A stretch of DNA of 64,000 bases, from contig KV748204.1 of the NCBI GenBank assembly GCA_001692895.1, forward strand, positions 1,020,771 to 1,084,770, written 5' to 3'. The first letter of the stretch is position 1. Each line of letters opens with the position of its first letter. A model generated the notes under the pieces. The model was not told the origin of the DNA and ran no database searches. It saw nothing but the letters and a program-made list of their open reading frames with translations. Positions 46,965 to 60,589 of this stretch are shown here, in pieces. The DNA comes from Cenococcum geophilum 1.58. Its lineage: Eukaryota; Ascomycota; Dothideomycetes; Gloniales; Gloniaceae. Position numbers and translations under genes: made by a program.

Positions 46965-47580
46965 CTATCTCCCTCCTCTTTATCTTTATCCTTAAAGACT
47001 CTTAATATCTTTATTTACTAGAGGTATAATGTCCATCTAATTAATTTGGTTAATATTATTACTTATTATACCTAAGGCTCCTTCCTCTTTGTAAGCGTAA
47101 CGTTATGCTCGCACTGTTGCTATAATATTATCTCTTAGTGAGATTATACTATCTCTATATTCTTGTTATTTAAAAAAGGGGTTAGTTTATATTATATTAG
47201 CGAGCCTATCCTTACAATAACCGTCCTTTTATTTAGAGTGCACTAAAGCAAATATTTATTCGTCCTATAACGTTTACTCCATTTTTAATACTAAATATAC
47301 GCGTTTTATTACTCTTAGTAGTTCTCTAGTTCTCTAGTTAATTTGTCTTAGGGTTTTATATTTAATCTACTGCTATACGGCTAGATAGTAAACTATCTTA
47401 AGCCTTTACTAAATTGGAACGTTCCTATAATATAAAGTAGAAGGCCCTAAAGGCCCGCATTACGGTATCTATTTAATTACTCCATCTTAAAAATATTTGT
47501 AAAAAGGTTTATTTTAAGGAGTAGAAACTTATAAAATAAGGTTTATAGGAACTTAGCAATAAAAAAACAGATTCTTTTCT
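46965..47580 (-). pseudogene. Gypsy-B4 extra coding-like stretch before 3' LTR
   Basis: Third copy of the stretch described at 21845-22540 and 31840-32551, same position and strand relative to the polyprotein. Broken; function unknown. Confidence 0.58.
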
Positions 47581-49401
47581 AACTAAGAAGAAAACAGATT
47601 TAAGTAGTTTAGTAACTACTCCTCCTAAGTTCCCCTTAGGTAATTTATTTTTTAGCAATTCTTTTTTATTAATGCTGCCTAACCTAATCTCTTTTAATAC
47701 TCCTATACCTTTCTTATAGCATTCCTTAAGTTCTCTAATAGCTCCTAGGTAGTCTTATTATAGCCTATTTACTTAACCTCGTACTATATTTTATTTTTAA
47801 TATTCTTATAACTAACGATTTTTAAAACTTACTATTTATTTTCTTCTTACCCTCTATACGTGTCTGCTTTGTAAATTAGTGGCTTAATATTCCTATATAC
47901 TAGTTCTAGCATTATAATATACTATATAGGGTAGATCTTTATTTTAGCTAGTAGGTTTAACTTAAATATAACTAGTAAAATTCTTTATATAATTTTAAAA
48001 GGCCCTAGTCTAATATAGTTTAATTTCTTACTTAGTTATTAACTCTTAAAATTTTTATATAGTAGCTATACTTTATCTCCCTCCTTAAGATCTAGTCCCT
48101 TAGATCTCTTAGCGTCGTAGTACCTTTTTTATTCTTTTTTATACCTTTTTCGCTAATTCTATAAGATCTATATAAAGATTTATTAATTTCTTTATTTTTT
48201 CTTTAGCTATGCTACTTATTTTCTTTACTTATTATAGTAATAATAATATTCTTAGCTTATATCCGTAATTTGCCTTAAATAGTAATATGCCTATTTCTTC
48301 TTAAGGTATTATATTATATGCAAACTATATAACTAGTAATAATAATACCTAATTATTTTATACATAATTAATATAATATCTTAAATACTATTCTAGCGTC
48401 TAATTTAATCTTTTTATTTAACTATCTGTCTGCGGATAATATACGGTGAAAGTTACTACTCTAACTCCTTATTCTGCTAAGAATACCTCCTAAAATACTA
48501 CTATAAATCTTAGATCTCTATCTAATATAATTTTATTTAGTACTCCGTGCCTTATAAACACTTCTTTTATATAGATTTTAGTAATATTTTCTGCTAAGAT
48601 TTCTTCTATATATGCTATAAAGTAGCCCTATTTAGTTAACTTATTTACTATTACTAAGATTACGTTATATTTTTATCCAATAATAGGATCTCTTAACTTT
48701 AGTAACTTAACGATAAAGTCCTATAATATAACCTCCCATAGTTTCTCTAGTATTTTAATAGGTTATAGCTCTCTATATAGCTTATACCTTATTAGTTTAT
48801 TCCTTTAGCAATCTAAATACTCTTTTATTACTTTTCTAGCTATGCCCTAAATTCTATTAATAATATATTCTTCCTAAAGTCTTAATACTAAGCCTATTGC
48901 TCTATTATGTCCTTAAGTTATTCCCCTATAGAAATCTTCTATAAAATACTCTGCTATACTTCTTAGGATATACTTTACTTCTTAATTTTTATATATATCT
49001 ATCTATAGATCTTTTAGCTATACTTCTAGAATTCTTTATACTTAAAAGCTTTCTAGTATCTTATAAACTCTTTTTAATTTATTATCCTCTTAAGTTACTA
49101 CTAACTTAGGGTAATTATATCTAATTAATCCGTCTTTATCTCTGCGTACTATCGCTCCTAATAGTTTCTTATTATTTTATAGTTTAGCATTTTTACTAAG
49201 AATGTCTACTCTTACATTCTTAGTTCCTTTTGTGTACTAAATCTTAAAATAATATTCTATAAGTATCTCTGCCTATCTAACCTATCTTTAATTAAGTTCT
49301 TTTATTATTAGGAACCCCGTTAAGTTCTTATAATCTATTTTAACTATAAATAGTTTTTCTGCGCCTTATAAAAATGCTTTTTATTTTTTAAGAACTATAA
49401 C

Positions 49402-49617
49402 TGTTAGGAATAAAGGCAAGTGGTCACCACATAAGGCAAATTGCTATCACATATAGCAAGTTGCCGTTACGTACGGCAAGCTGCCGTCACGTATCGCCGC
49501 GGCAGTAGCGTGGCGAGGAGCCTTAAGCTCCTCGCCCTCCCTTATTTAAAATAAAAACAACAATTATTATACTATCTACAAACCGTAGCTACGTGATATT
49601 ACCTTGTGTAACCAACA
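49402..49617 (+). repeat. Copia-2 5' LTR
   Basis: 216 bp from TGTTAGGAATAAAGG to TAACCAACA. Inside are three tandem units of about 20 bp of the type GGCAAGTTGCCGTTACGTA and a palindrome at 49512-49536 with arms GGCGAGGAGC and GCTCCTCGCC. Confidence 0.95.
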
Positions 49618-49972
49618 CTAATTAGTAGTTAACTTTACTGTTATACCACAGAACAGCTAAGTATTCTACTAAGAAAAGATAAGCTACTATACTAGTGCTA
49701 CTCGTACTAGAGAAAGCTGTCTTTTAAGGTTAGAACTGGTCCTAAACCTTAGATAGAACTCTTCTATAAATCTAAGGATTTAAAGGCTAGAACTAGTCCT
49801 AAGCCTTTCTAAGATTACAGATTCTTACGTCTATTACGCAGGATAACACGCTTTACAAGTCTTCGCGATTTAAGGCTAAAACTAGTTTTAAGCCCTATAA
49901 TCGCAAATATACATCACAAACGCGTACTAAATAACAATCCCTATACTAACAACATTTCCCTTCCTCCGAAAG

Positions 49973-52900
49973 CATGGCTATACTAAATAACTAGAAAGAC
50001 TCCTTACTATTAGGGGTAGCTAAGTACGCGAAACTTATTAATAAAGATTGGGACGAATTCGCCTTTAATATAACAACTTATACCGCAAAATAAGTTAACG
50101 GCTTTCTTCTATACTATATTATATTTTACTAAAATAGATACTACGCCGATTTATAACTGTAGGAGTATTTTAGGGAGGATTTTATAGGATAGACTACTAA
50201 TACCTAGGCACTTAGCAACGTTAATATTGTTTAGAATTTTTAAGACTTCCTCTATAGGAATAGGGTATATATTACTAGGAGCGGTAACCTAATTACCAGT
50301 AATATTTAGGCCGTTATTATTAGTATAAAAGAACTAGTATAGATAGAAGCTAAGATTATACGTTAACTACGGAAACCTAAAACTAACCTATATTCTTTAG
50401 AAGGCAACTTTAATTCGTATTAAAACCCCTAGAACGCTAATCCCCCACCTAAAGGTACTCTCCCACTAGGAGGTACTCTCCTACCTAAAGGTGCTCTTCC
50501 ACCACCCCCTCTATTACCTTTACCCCCTCCATCCTAGCTAACCGGTAAGCCTCTACTATAAGAAGTTATAAATCTAATAAAGGTATATTTAGATAAAGAG
50601 AAGAAGTTTAGAGGAGAACTATACAATATACTTAGAGTAAAACTATAGGTCTTCTATAACTGTTACAACAAGGTTAGAATTTAATGCTACTAGTACTACT
50701 ACGCTTTCTCCATTATATTAAAAGGACGGGTAGTAATATTCTATTACGACCATATTACGGATAAAAACTATAGCTTTAATATAATGCTTTAGCTTACTAG
50801 AGCTCACTTTAAAACCAATAAGAATTACTAACTTTATATATCCGAATAGCGGGAAACTATATTCTAGAGAGTTATTACTTTTAACCTAATAAAGACTTAT
50901 TTAGAGTGCCTTTAACTACTCTTTAATAAACTCCAGAAAATTTAATGTGGCTTTACTAAAACTTACTAAAACAAGAACAGCCTAAGGGACTAGGTTATCT
51001 TAGTATGCCATAACGTTCCTAAGTATAACTTAGCGCTATATAAACCTATAGATACGTTTAAAGGAGTATATGCTAAGCTATGCTTTGCTATAAGTACTAT
51101 AATACAAATATAAGAATCTTAACAGTTCTATACCAAAAACCCTACCTAACTAAATATTCCTAACTAATATAATTATAACTGGACTGATTAAATATATAGT
51201 GGCCGTGGTAGGGAATATAGAAGAGGGTATAATTAATATTAACTATAAGGTAATTATGGAGGTCCTTATAAAGGTTTACTTTAAAGTAATTACTAGAAAA
51301 AGTACTACGTTTATAAAAAGCTAAATTACTAGTTAACTAGATACTCCCTTAATAAGCGAAAGGAGGTATATAATAAGTTTCGTTAGAGTATAAAAAACGT
51401 CGGAAGCTATAAGGTTACTACGGCCTACTTTTAAAGCTTCCTAGTTTAATATAAAGGTGTAGAAGATCTTAAGGGTAAGGTTAATAAAATTAAATAGCTC
51501 CTTATAAAGATAGAAATTAAGAATTACTCTCCGGACCAATACTTTACTAAGTATAGTAAGGTAGATGGTATATAAACCATTACTATTTTTAATAACTAAT
51601 CTACGCTCTATTCTATTACGAAATTAGATATCTTTAATAAGCTAAAGAAGAGTTCTACGTTTTCCTTTAACGATAGATACTTGGCAAACGTCTTTTATAG
51701 TATTATACTAGATATAGGAGCCGTAGGAGTATCTATAGTAGGAGAACCTTAAGTTAGAGCTCTTTAGCAGCTTAATAGCTCTGTTTAGATTAACTAATTA
51801 ACGGTAGGCTAATATACAATTCGTTTTAGTAAAGGTACTATAATCTCCCTTAGCATAATTAGGGTCTAAACCCCCTTAGGATATATTACTTTCTATGTTA
51901 TTCCCACAAACACTCCGTTTCTATTCTATATTAGGGATATAAATAAATTGGGTATTAAGCTTAATAACCTTAAGAATATACTCGTGTAGGGAGATAATTA
52001 AGTGCCTATTATACGTAAGTAAGGTTACCCTTAGTTACTCCTTTAATAACTAGAAAAGAGCGTTGCTTAAAGCTATTTAACTAAGTTAGAGTTACGCCAA
52101 CTATACCGTCATTTTAGTTACCTATTAGTTTACTAATTACTTAGGGTTCTTTAGTAAGTAGGCCATAAAGTTAAGGTTAAGGCAATTAAGTATCTTATAA
52201 AGTACTACTATTACTACTAAATAAACCAGAAGTCCCCTAGCCGATTTAAGTTTACCCTTAAGAATAACTATAACTTAACTTCTATATTATTATTAACGTT
52301 ATATATTTTAGCAGTAAGCTAGTACTTTAAGTTATTAACTTTTTAACCTCCTTCTAAGCCGCGCGTTTCTTAAAAGATATATTAGCTAAAAATATATAGG
52401 ATACCCTTTAGTTATATTAAATTAATATTTACTTAGGACCCCCTAACCAAATCGTCTATAATATAGGAAAGAACTTCTTATCTATAGAGTTCCAATAATA
52501 GATAAAGGTAATAGCAATTAAGGTTAAGGAAGTCCCCGTTAAGGCATATAATAGTATTAAAAAAGTGGAATAATATTATACGCCATTACGCCATATATAT
52601 AAGATTATCTCTTTAAAACTAAAGGATACTAGCGAAAAACTTACCTTATAAATAGCTATTAAAGCTATTAATAATTCCGCTAGCCTAAATAGACTTATAC
52701 CTACGTTACTAGTCTTTAGCGCCTACCCTTAAATAACTAATAATTCTTTACTATCTCCCTCCGTTATATAATAAGCTAAGGCTATTCGCAAGGTAATAAA
52801 GGAGGTATAATATCTCTACGCTATACGCTAGGTTAACGACGCACTAGGAATAAAAAATAGCCTAAATACCTTAACTACGCTTAATCTGCTACTCTAGTCT

Positions 52901-54850
52901 AAAGTACGCGTATAGCGTAAAAAGGGAGAATAGTTAGGCCTATATTAACTTATTATAATTAATAGCTAAACTTATACTATTTAGATGCCTTATAGACCTA
53001 CTTAATTCCATTTAACTATTATTAAGCCTTACTATAAAAATAACAATTCTAAGCCTTTATAGGATGCCCTAGAAGATACCCTAGAGGAGAACTATAATTA
53101 ATATACTCTAAAAGGCGACTATAATCCTAATATAATTATAGTAGATATATTACAACCATAACGCGGTAAAGGTTGCCCGAAAGGATTACGAAATCGCTAA
53201 TATCTTATTAATTTTAAAAAATAATTTATTACTACCATTAAGAATAAAGTCGAGTTATTAATGGCCTTTATAACAGCTAAAGAGAAGGCTGACTTTAAGC
53301 TCGCAAAATAGCTTTAAAAGGAAGGTCGTATTATAACCCTAAGAGCTCCTTTCTAAGCATCTAATAAGCAGGAGATCGACGGTTTTATCGCAAGAGGAGT
53401 CTTTAAATTTAAGAAGTATAACCCTACTAAGTTTAATAAAGTTCGCATCTTTAAGTTAAGGATAGTTAATAAGATTAAGGGCAAAGCTACTAACACCCTA
53501 TTTAAGAAATTAAGGCTTATTATCTAAGGTTATAACAATAATAGTAAAGAGATAATTCTTATATAATCTCCTATAATTTAACGAGCTAGTTAGCAAGTTA
53601 TTATTATATTAGCTCCCTCCTTAATAAAGAATAGAATAGCGGTTTATTTGCGAGATATTACTTAAGCCTATACCTAATTAGAGACGTACCTTTAGCGCTT
53701 AATATTAGTATACCTTCCAGAGTAAATCCGCTACCAGTATCCTAAAGATACGATTATGGTTATACTTAAGCTATTATATAGAATTATAGAGGCAGGAACT
53801 TACTAGTGGGTTACCTATAGTAAGCACCATAAAGAGAAGCTTTTAATAACTACTTCTATATTTAATCCCTACTTCCTTATTATAACTATAGGAACCTTAT
53901 TCGGAATTATTGGTATATAAACTAATAATATAATTATCTTAGGAGACAACCAATTCTTAGCTCTTAAAGAGGATAAGCTAGTAAAGGCAAATCTTATAGC
54001 AAAGCTAAAGGAAAAGCTTAATTTAACAACACTATTACTTTTTAATAAATGCATCCTCTCCCTAAATAAGGATTCTATTACTTTACGCTAGAAGGGTTAA
54101 GGTAAGAAGATCGACATTATTAACGTTAATTCCCTAAAGTAAAGATACGTAGAGTAACGCGCTTATAGAGCTTATATTACTTCTATCTATCAACCTAAGG
54201 CTTTATTTAATCTCTCTATTACCGCCTAATACTAGAAACTAACTAAGGATAACGTTCTTACTCTAAATAAGCGTCTTTCCTAGTAAATAAACTATCTTAA
54301 TTAGGGACTACTCTATATGCCTATTAATCTTCCTACCGCTAAGCTCTTTATATTTATTAATAGATTATTTATAAATAATGAAGATTTTAGCTTCTAGTTA
54401 GAATATAAGATTATTATTGCAAACAAATCTACTAGAGAGAATAACTTTATAATCTATAGTAACCTTATCTATTAGAGCTTAACTAAGAGTAAGCATATTA
54501 TTTAAAGCGTTCTAGTATTAGAGATATATAAAATAGTTAGCGGAGTTAATATAGCAATTATAATTGGAACTACCCTAAAGATAATTATAGATCAACTTAA
54601 ACTTCCTATTATCCCTATAATCGTATACATCGACTTATATTCCCTCTATAAGTATTTAGTTAAGCTTANTACTACAAAGAAGAAGCGCCTTATAATTAAT
54701 ATTATAGCACTTTAATAATCCTATAAGCGTTAAAAACTCTTTAAGATTTAATAGATTAATAGCTAAGATAACCTAGTAGATATAATAATAAAGGCAAACC
54801 CAAATAAGGTACTAGAGACGTTTATTAATATAAATACTCTATATATATAA
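49973..54850 (+). pseudogene. Copia-2 Gag-Pol remnant
   Basis: Plus strand: gag from the ATG at 49973, with a Pro-rich stretch at 50440-50540; degenerate CCHC knuckle about 51285-51340; protease about 51690-51760 with an ILDIGA segment; integrase zinc-binding part about 52090-52240; integrase core about 52240-52750; reverse transcriptase about 53400-54050; RNase H and tail about 54330-54850. The order and an RFKFTL segment after the zinc part agree with fungal Copia. Many breaks. Confidence 0.88.
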
Positions 54851-54918
54851 GTTAAAGGTTAGGTTAAAAGGGAGTCCTTAAAATTTTCTTAGTTATATAA
54901 GGTTTTAAGATATCCAGG

Positions 54919-54941
54919 AACTTTAACCGGCGGTTAAAGTT
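54919..54941 (+). repeat. Shared 3' hairpin module (Copia-2 copy)
   Basis: Arms AACTTTAACC and GGTTAAAGTT, followed by ATCTAATTAGTT and later CTTACTAAGAC, as in Gypsy-C (63679-63701). It lies in the 3' region, about 330 bp before the 3' LTR. Confidence 0.88.
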
Positions 54942-55028
54942 ATCTAATTAGTTAAATTCTCTTACTAAGACTTTTTTAGAGGGGGGAGTATAATATTTTA
55001 TAGACCCTGACTTAACCTAGCTAATTAG

Positions 55029-55055
55029 GATTTTCTATCCCTAGGATAGAAAATC
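55029..55055. repeat. Second shared hairpin (Copia-2 copy)
   Basis: GATTTTCTATCC and GGATAGAAAATC pair perfectly around a 3-base loop, with CTAATTAG on the left flank. The same palindrome with its flanks lies reversed at 63782-63808 in Gypsy-C. Confidence 0.88.
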
Positions 55056-55273
55056 GCTATTGGCTCGCTTACTACTAGCGCCTTAGCGGCCCTCTAAATA
55101 AAATATCTACCTATAACTCCTAAGCAAGAAAGCACTACGTGCTAAGAGGTAAATTTTGGGACAGTAAGACTTATATTATAATGGCAATAGTAAGTAAAAA
55201 GGATTAATATTTGTTACGCTAGTTAAGCGGTATATATATATATAGATGGCAACTATAAAAGAAGAGTTGCTAG

Positions 55274-55489
55274 TGTTGGGAATAAAGGTAAGTGGTCACT
55301 ATATAAGGCAAATTGCCATTACGTATGGTAAGTTGCCGTTACGTGCGGCAAGCTACCGTTACGTATCGCCGCGGCAGTAGCGTGGCGAGGAGCCTTAAGC
55401 TCCTCGCCCTCCCTCATTTAAAACAAAAATAATTATTATTATACTATCTACGAACCGTAGCTACGTAATATTACCTTAGATAACCAATA
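55274..55489 (+). repeat. Copia-2 3' LTR
   Basis: 216-bp partner of 49402-49617, starting TGTTGGGAATAAAGG and ending AACCAATA, then ATAAC. It contains the same palindrome at 55384-55408. Confidence 0.95.
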
Positions 55490-58089
55490 ATAACTATATC
55501 TAATAACTCCTTATTATAGATGTTATAGTTTAACTCTAGTAGTATTATCTTTCTACTATAGTATACTACTGGATACTATGCGTTCCTATACTTTTATAGT
55601 AAATATACTTTTAGTATAAAGTCTAATATATTTATTTTCACAACTATATCTAACCCTAATTAGTAAATTTTAAGGATTAGCTCCTAGGTAAACAATTCCT
55701 TAAGTTCTTTAAATAACTTTTTTTATTCGTCTCCTTATACCTATAGTTTCTCTTTCTTTATAAGCCTAGTAAATAGTTTAATATTCTTTAACTACTGCGC
55801 TATAAACCTTCTATAGTAGTTATAAAACCCTAAAAATAACCTTAACTATATTACGTTCTCTAGTTCTTACTAACTTACTATAGCTTTAATCTTCTTTAGG
55901 TCTATATTAATATAACCTAGTTTAATAATATATGTAATAAAATCGGTCTTCCTTATAAAGAACTTGTATTTCTTAATTACTACTAGTATCTATTCTTCTT
56001 ATAGTCTCTTTAAGACCTATTTAATATATTCTCTATATTCTTCCTTAGTTATTAAGTAAATAATAATGTCGTTAAGGTATACTATAATAAACTTATTAGG
56101 GTGTTCTCCTAATATACTATTAATTTATTTTTAAAATATTGCTAGTATATTTATTAACCTAAATTATATAACTAATAGTTTATATAGTCCTTCCTTTAAC
56201 CTAAAAGCTACCTTTTATTTATCGCCTTCCTTAATTTTAATCTAATAGTACGCCTATCTTAGATCTATCTTCGTAAAGATTTACATATTACCTATTTAAT
56301 CCTAAATTTCGCTAATTAAGGGTAAAGAATACCTATCCTTTTAAGTAATACTATTTAACTATCTATAGTTAATATATAGCCTAAGTTTTCCGTTCTTCTT
56401 TAGTACGAATAGTACTGGATATTTTATTAATAACTGCGATAATCTAATATATCCCTTTTATAAGTTTTCTTAGATAAACTCTTTAAGTGCTCTTACCTCT
56501 TCTTAAGTAAGCTTATAGGTTAAAAAGAACCTTAGACTTATTCCTAGTTTTAACTCTATCTTATAGTCCTATACTGCATAATTTACTAGCTTTTTACTTT
56601 CTAGGCTCTATAGTTTCTTACTATACTTATAGTATCTCTTTAGTATATAAAATAACCCTTTCTCGGTTTCTTTATATATTGCTCTAACTTAATACTATAC
56701 TAACTTAGTTTACTATTACATCTTATGTTATTAAGTATTTCCAATATTAACCTAACCTATAATCCAATTAATCTTTAGATTATATTCCTATAACTAAGGT
56801 ATTCCTAATACTGCCTTATCCCGTCCTAATAGTAGGATATTAAAAGATATCTTAATTTGTCTCCCTTTAATAGTTATCTAAATAAGTCCTATTTTAAGAT
56901 TAATAATCCCTCCTCTATAGGTTATTAGATCCCCTAAAATTATAACTAATAGGTAAGGTTGTTTCTTCTATTTATAAGGTAATTCTATCCTTTTAACTAC
57001 TACTAGTAAGATATAGTTCTATATTACTCCACTATTTATTAGTGCTTTAAACTACTAATTTTACCACTTAACTTATAAATTTAGGTATTATCCTTAAATT
57101 CCTTTAAGGGTCTAAGGCTCTACTACTGGCTCCCTCTAATTTTATAGGCCTCTACTTTTCCTAACTATTAGCTACTTAATCCCGCTATACTTAGTTTATC
57201 CTTTAGCTAATACCTAGTTCGCTTTTTATCCTCTATATACTATAGATACGTATTCTTTAAATATTCCTACCACTATTATCCGTCTAAGTATTCTTCCGTA
57301 AGGAATCTTTTTAGTTAAAGTATTAAGTCGCCTAACTTCTAAACTTCTGCTAGATAATATCTATATATATATTTAGTATTCCTATACTATTGCTTCTCTA
57401 GCGCCTAATATATCCTTACTAGGTACTTCTAATTCTTTTCTTTCGGATTCTTATATATTTTGTATATATCGTCTACGCATGCAATCTATAATAGCGTATA
57501 GTATACTAAGTGCTTTTAGTTAACTCTTAACTCGTCTTCGTCTTTAAGTTTAAACCTTTATTATACTAATCTAAATATTACGACTTTATTTACAGGTATT
57601 AAGATATATCTTTCACTTCTCTAGTCCTCTAATTATTCCTCTAGATCCTTTAACGTTATAATTAAAGCTCCTTTAATATAACTTATTGCCTTTTCCATAA
57701 TAGGGTGGTTCTAAATAACTTGTTTATCTAACTATATATAGAAGTCTTTCCACTTATTATTATGTCGCTGCCTATACTACCTTTAGTATAGCTGCTAGAG
57801 TGTATACGGCTTATCCATAAGGAAGTATTTTCTTATTACTACGTCGTAACAGCCCTTTATGTGTTGTTCTTTAAATCTAGTAGGGATCTTTAGATTCTCT
57901 TCACTTTCTAGTTTAATAAGCCACTTTACTCTTAGCGTGCCCGCTCTAGGCCTATTAGTAATTCTTTATATAGGTGCTCTGTCCCTTATATAACCTAGTA
58001 TACTAATTCTTTAATCTAGTTTCTGTTCCTACTATATAATAATTCTTTACCTAAATTCCGTTATAGTTTCTTTTGGTTTTCGCCTTACG

Positions 58090-58347
58090 TATAATAGGAC
58101 TAGCCTAGTTACAGTAAGAATGTCTCGGTAAAACACTTAACAGATAGAACTTAACGCTTTGACCGAATTCTGCCGAATTCTGTCAGCTTAATCAACTTCT
58201 GCCAAGTTCTGCTAGATCAATTAAATACTACTAAAGTCCGTCTATGTGCGCACGTGCGTACGCATTAACTAAGACCCCTAAACTATTTAATTGCAAGATT
58301 CTCTTATTATTCCTTTCTCTTCTTTACGCAACGTCTTGTTCCTAACA
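58090..58347 (+). repeat. Gypsy-C 5' LTR
   Basis: Begins TATAATAGGACTAGCC (TGTAACGGGACTAGCC type, as at 63921) and is taken to end at TTCCTAACA near 58347; that right end is inferred because the partner LTR is cut by the window. It has fewer RIP-type changes than the Gypsy-B LTRs, with many CpA/TpG sites left. Confidence 0.75.
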
Positions 58348-58533
58348 AGAGCTATATACCCTTAGATTTAGATAGAATTTATATTATTCCTTTAAATCTT
58401 TCCTAAAGCCTCTTCGCGCCCTTATATTACGTTACGTTAAAAATAACTACTATTAAAATAGTAAATAACCTTAAATCCTACGCGTTAACTATGAGCATTA
58501 TAACCCTAGTTAGGGAACAGTTAACTATAATGC
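58348..58533 (+). pseudogene. Gypsy-C leader and start of gag
   Basis: A leader of about 140 bp, then an ATG at 58491 followed by about 14 readable codons (MSIITLVREQLTIM). The sequence then passes abruptly into Gypsy-B protease on the other strand near 58534. The rest of gag is absent. Confidence 0.55.
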
Positions 58534-60396
58534 AATATTCTTATAACTAAGGCATTCATAGTACTGCCTTATTATTCCCTAATAGTAATATATTAAAAGA
58601 CATCTTAATTTATCTCCCTTTAATAGTTAACTAAATAGGTCCTGTTTTAAGATTAATAATACCTCCTCTATAGGCTATCAGATCTCCTAAAATTATCACT
58701 AATAGGTAAAAACACTCCTTTTTTCTATATGGTAACCCTATTCTTTTAACGGCTACTAGCAAGATATAGTTCCTTATTACTCCACTATCTATTAATNNCT
58801 TAAACTNNTAATCTTGCNANTTAANTNGTAAATTTAGGTGTTATNCTTAAATTCCTTTAAGGGTCTAAGGCTTTACTACTAGTTCCCTCTAGTCCTATAG
58901 GCCTCTACTTTTCCTAACTATTAGCTGCTTAATCCTATTTATACTTAGTCCAACTTAGGCCAATACTTAGTTCGCTTTTTATCTTTAATATACTATAGAC
59001 ATATATTCTTAGAATATTCCCACCACTATCGTCCGTTTAGGTATTCTTCTATAAAGAATCTTCCTAGTTAAAGTATTAAGTCCTCTTATTCTTAAACTTC
59101 TACTAGGTGCTAACTATATATATACTTAGCGTTTCTATATTTCGCCTTATCCGTTATCTAATATATTCTTATTAAATACTTCCAATTTTTATCTTTTAGT
59201 GCTCTATATATATTGCACGCATTATCTATATATGCTATCTATAATAGTATATAATATACCTAGTATCTTAGGTTAACTCTTAGCTCGTCTTTATCCTTAA
59301 GTTTAAACCTTTCTTATATTAATCTAAGCATTATAACTTTGTTTACAGGTACTAAGATTCGTCTTTTATTTCTCTAGTCCTCTAATTGCTCCTCTAGATC
59401 CTTTAACATTATAATTAAGGCTCCTTTAATATAAGTTATAGCCTTCTCTATAATCGGGTAGTCTTAAATAACTTTCTCGTCTAACTATATATAGAAATCT
59501 TCCTACTTATTATTATATCGTTGTTTATACCACTTTTAGTATAACCCTTTAAGTATATACGGCGTATTCGTAAGAAAGTATCTCTTTATTACTATATCGT
59601 AACAGCCCTTTATATGTCGTTCCTTAAACCTAGTAGGGATCCCTAGATCCTCTTCTTCTTCCAGTTCGGTAAGCTACTTAGCTCTTAGTATATCTATCTT
59701 AAGTCTATTAATAATTCTTTATACTAGTGCTCTATCCCTTATATATCCTAATATGCTAAATCTCTTATCTAGTTTCTATTCTTACTATACAGCAATTCTC
59801 GCTCTAAATTCTGCTATAGTTTCTTTCCTTTTACGTCTTATAAGTAGATCCTTAAAGTCTTCGTGCTTCTTAAAGTCTTCGTGCTTCTTAATTGTAGTAT
59901 TAATTTTTTAATCTTTAGGCCGAACACTGCGTTCCCCTAGTAAGTCTTCTAGGTCTATATATCTGTCTCCTAGTCTAGCTATTATTTATATTACAGATTC
60001 TCTAATCTATAAAGAAGCTCCTTACCTCTTACCTATAGGTGTCCTTATTTATACTCTAAATTCTTAGTCCCTTAGATTCTTTAATCCTAAGCTTGCTAAC
60101 TTAAGCTTAGCTCCCACCTTAGTCTAATTAGGCGTCCGTAGTATTCTTATCTCGTCTTAAAAATCTTAAATCTTACTTATCTCGTCTTAAGAATCTTATA
60201 CCGTTAGGAATTCTTCTCCCAAGCTTATTTATATGTCTTTAAACTAAGCTACTACTCTGCTCTATCGGTTTTCGTCTATTATAGGTCCTTAAGCTATCCT
60301 TATCCTATCTTTAGAATCTTAGATCTCTCTTATCTCGTCTTAAAAATCTTAAGCCTTTAGCCTTTTGCCTTTATTAAGTAGTAAGCTAGCACTAGC

Positions 60397-60589
60397 TGTG
60401 ACGGCGCTGGAGCGCGTCACCTAGTCAGGGGTTCGCTTAAGACTTGGCATGTGTATATAGACGTGGCCTCACCACCTTCTCTTGCTCCTTAGCTTAATAT
60501 CTTCGTAATACAGCATTCGTTCGCTTGATCTTGCAAGCATTCGTTCAAGTCTCTGTTGAGACATTTGTTCGATGGTTCGAGCCGTCACA
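60397..60589. mobile_element. 193-bp young insertion with 9-bp direct repeats
   Basis: Flanked by perfect AGCACTAGC copies (60388-60396 and 60590-60598) and ended by TGTGACGGC and its exact complement GCCGTCACA. Composition is balanced, with CpA and TpG intact, unlike the RIP-altered Gypsy-B6 around it, so it arrived after RIP or was too short for it. It contains a TATA-like GTGTATATAG (60451-60460). Two readings: a solo LTR (TG...CA ends, TATA box), or a small MITE of Mutator type (9-bp duplication, short terminal inverted repeats). The 9-bp duplication favours the MITE; the TG/CA ends and TATA box favour the LTR. Confidence 0.8.

Larger units (their letters stand above)
49402..55489 (+). 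mobile_element. Copia-2: Ty1/Copia LTR retrotransposon, broken fossil inside Gypsy-B4
   Basis: A complete-length plus-strand element of 6.1 kb with two 216-bp LTRs and a perfect ATAAC duplication (49397-49401 and 55490-55494). Order is gag, protease, integrase, reverse transcriptase, RNase H, so Copia. It belongs to another family than Copia-1: LTRs and Gag differ. Its 3' region (54850-55273) is long and holds two hairpins shared with Gypsy elements. Many breaks. Confidence 0.95.
46546..58089 (-). mobile_element. Gypsy-B4: Gypsy-B fossil split by Copia-2
   Basis: A minus-strand Gypsy-B copy: 3' LTR 46546-46964, extra coding-like stretch 46965-47580, chromodomain about 47800-47900, integrase about 48400-49050, RNase H to 49401, then Copia-2, then from 55490 RNase H/reverse transcriptase (to about 56500), protease (about 56850-57030) and gag linker to 58089. 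There Gypsy-C starts and the 5' end with its LTR is not seen. The ATAAC duplication on both sides of Copia-2 proves that the two halves are one copy. Many breaks. Confidence 0.9.

Noticed and set aside
53869-54054. Minus-strand frame of 61 codons
   Set aside because: Antisense to Copia-2 reverse transcriptase; no domain.
58090-58347. Gypsy-C left LTR as a solo LTR
   Set aside because: It is followed by its own leader and gag start, and a matching LTR begins at 63921, so it is the 5' LTR of a deleted element.
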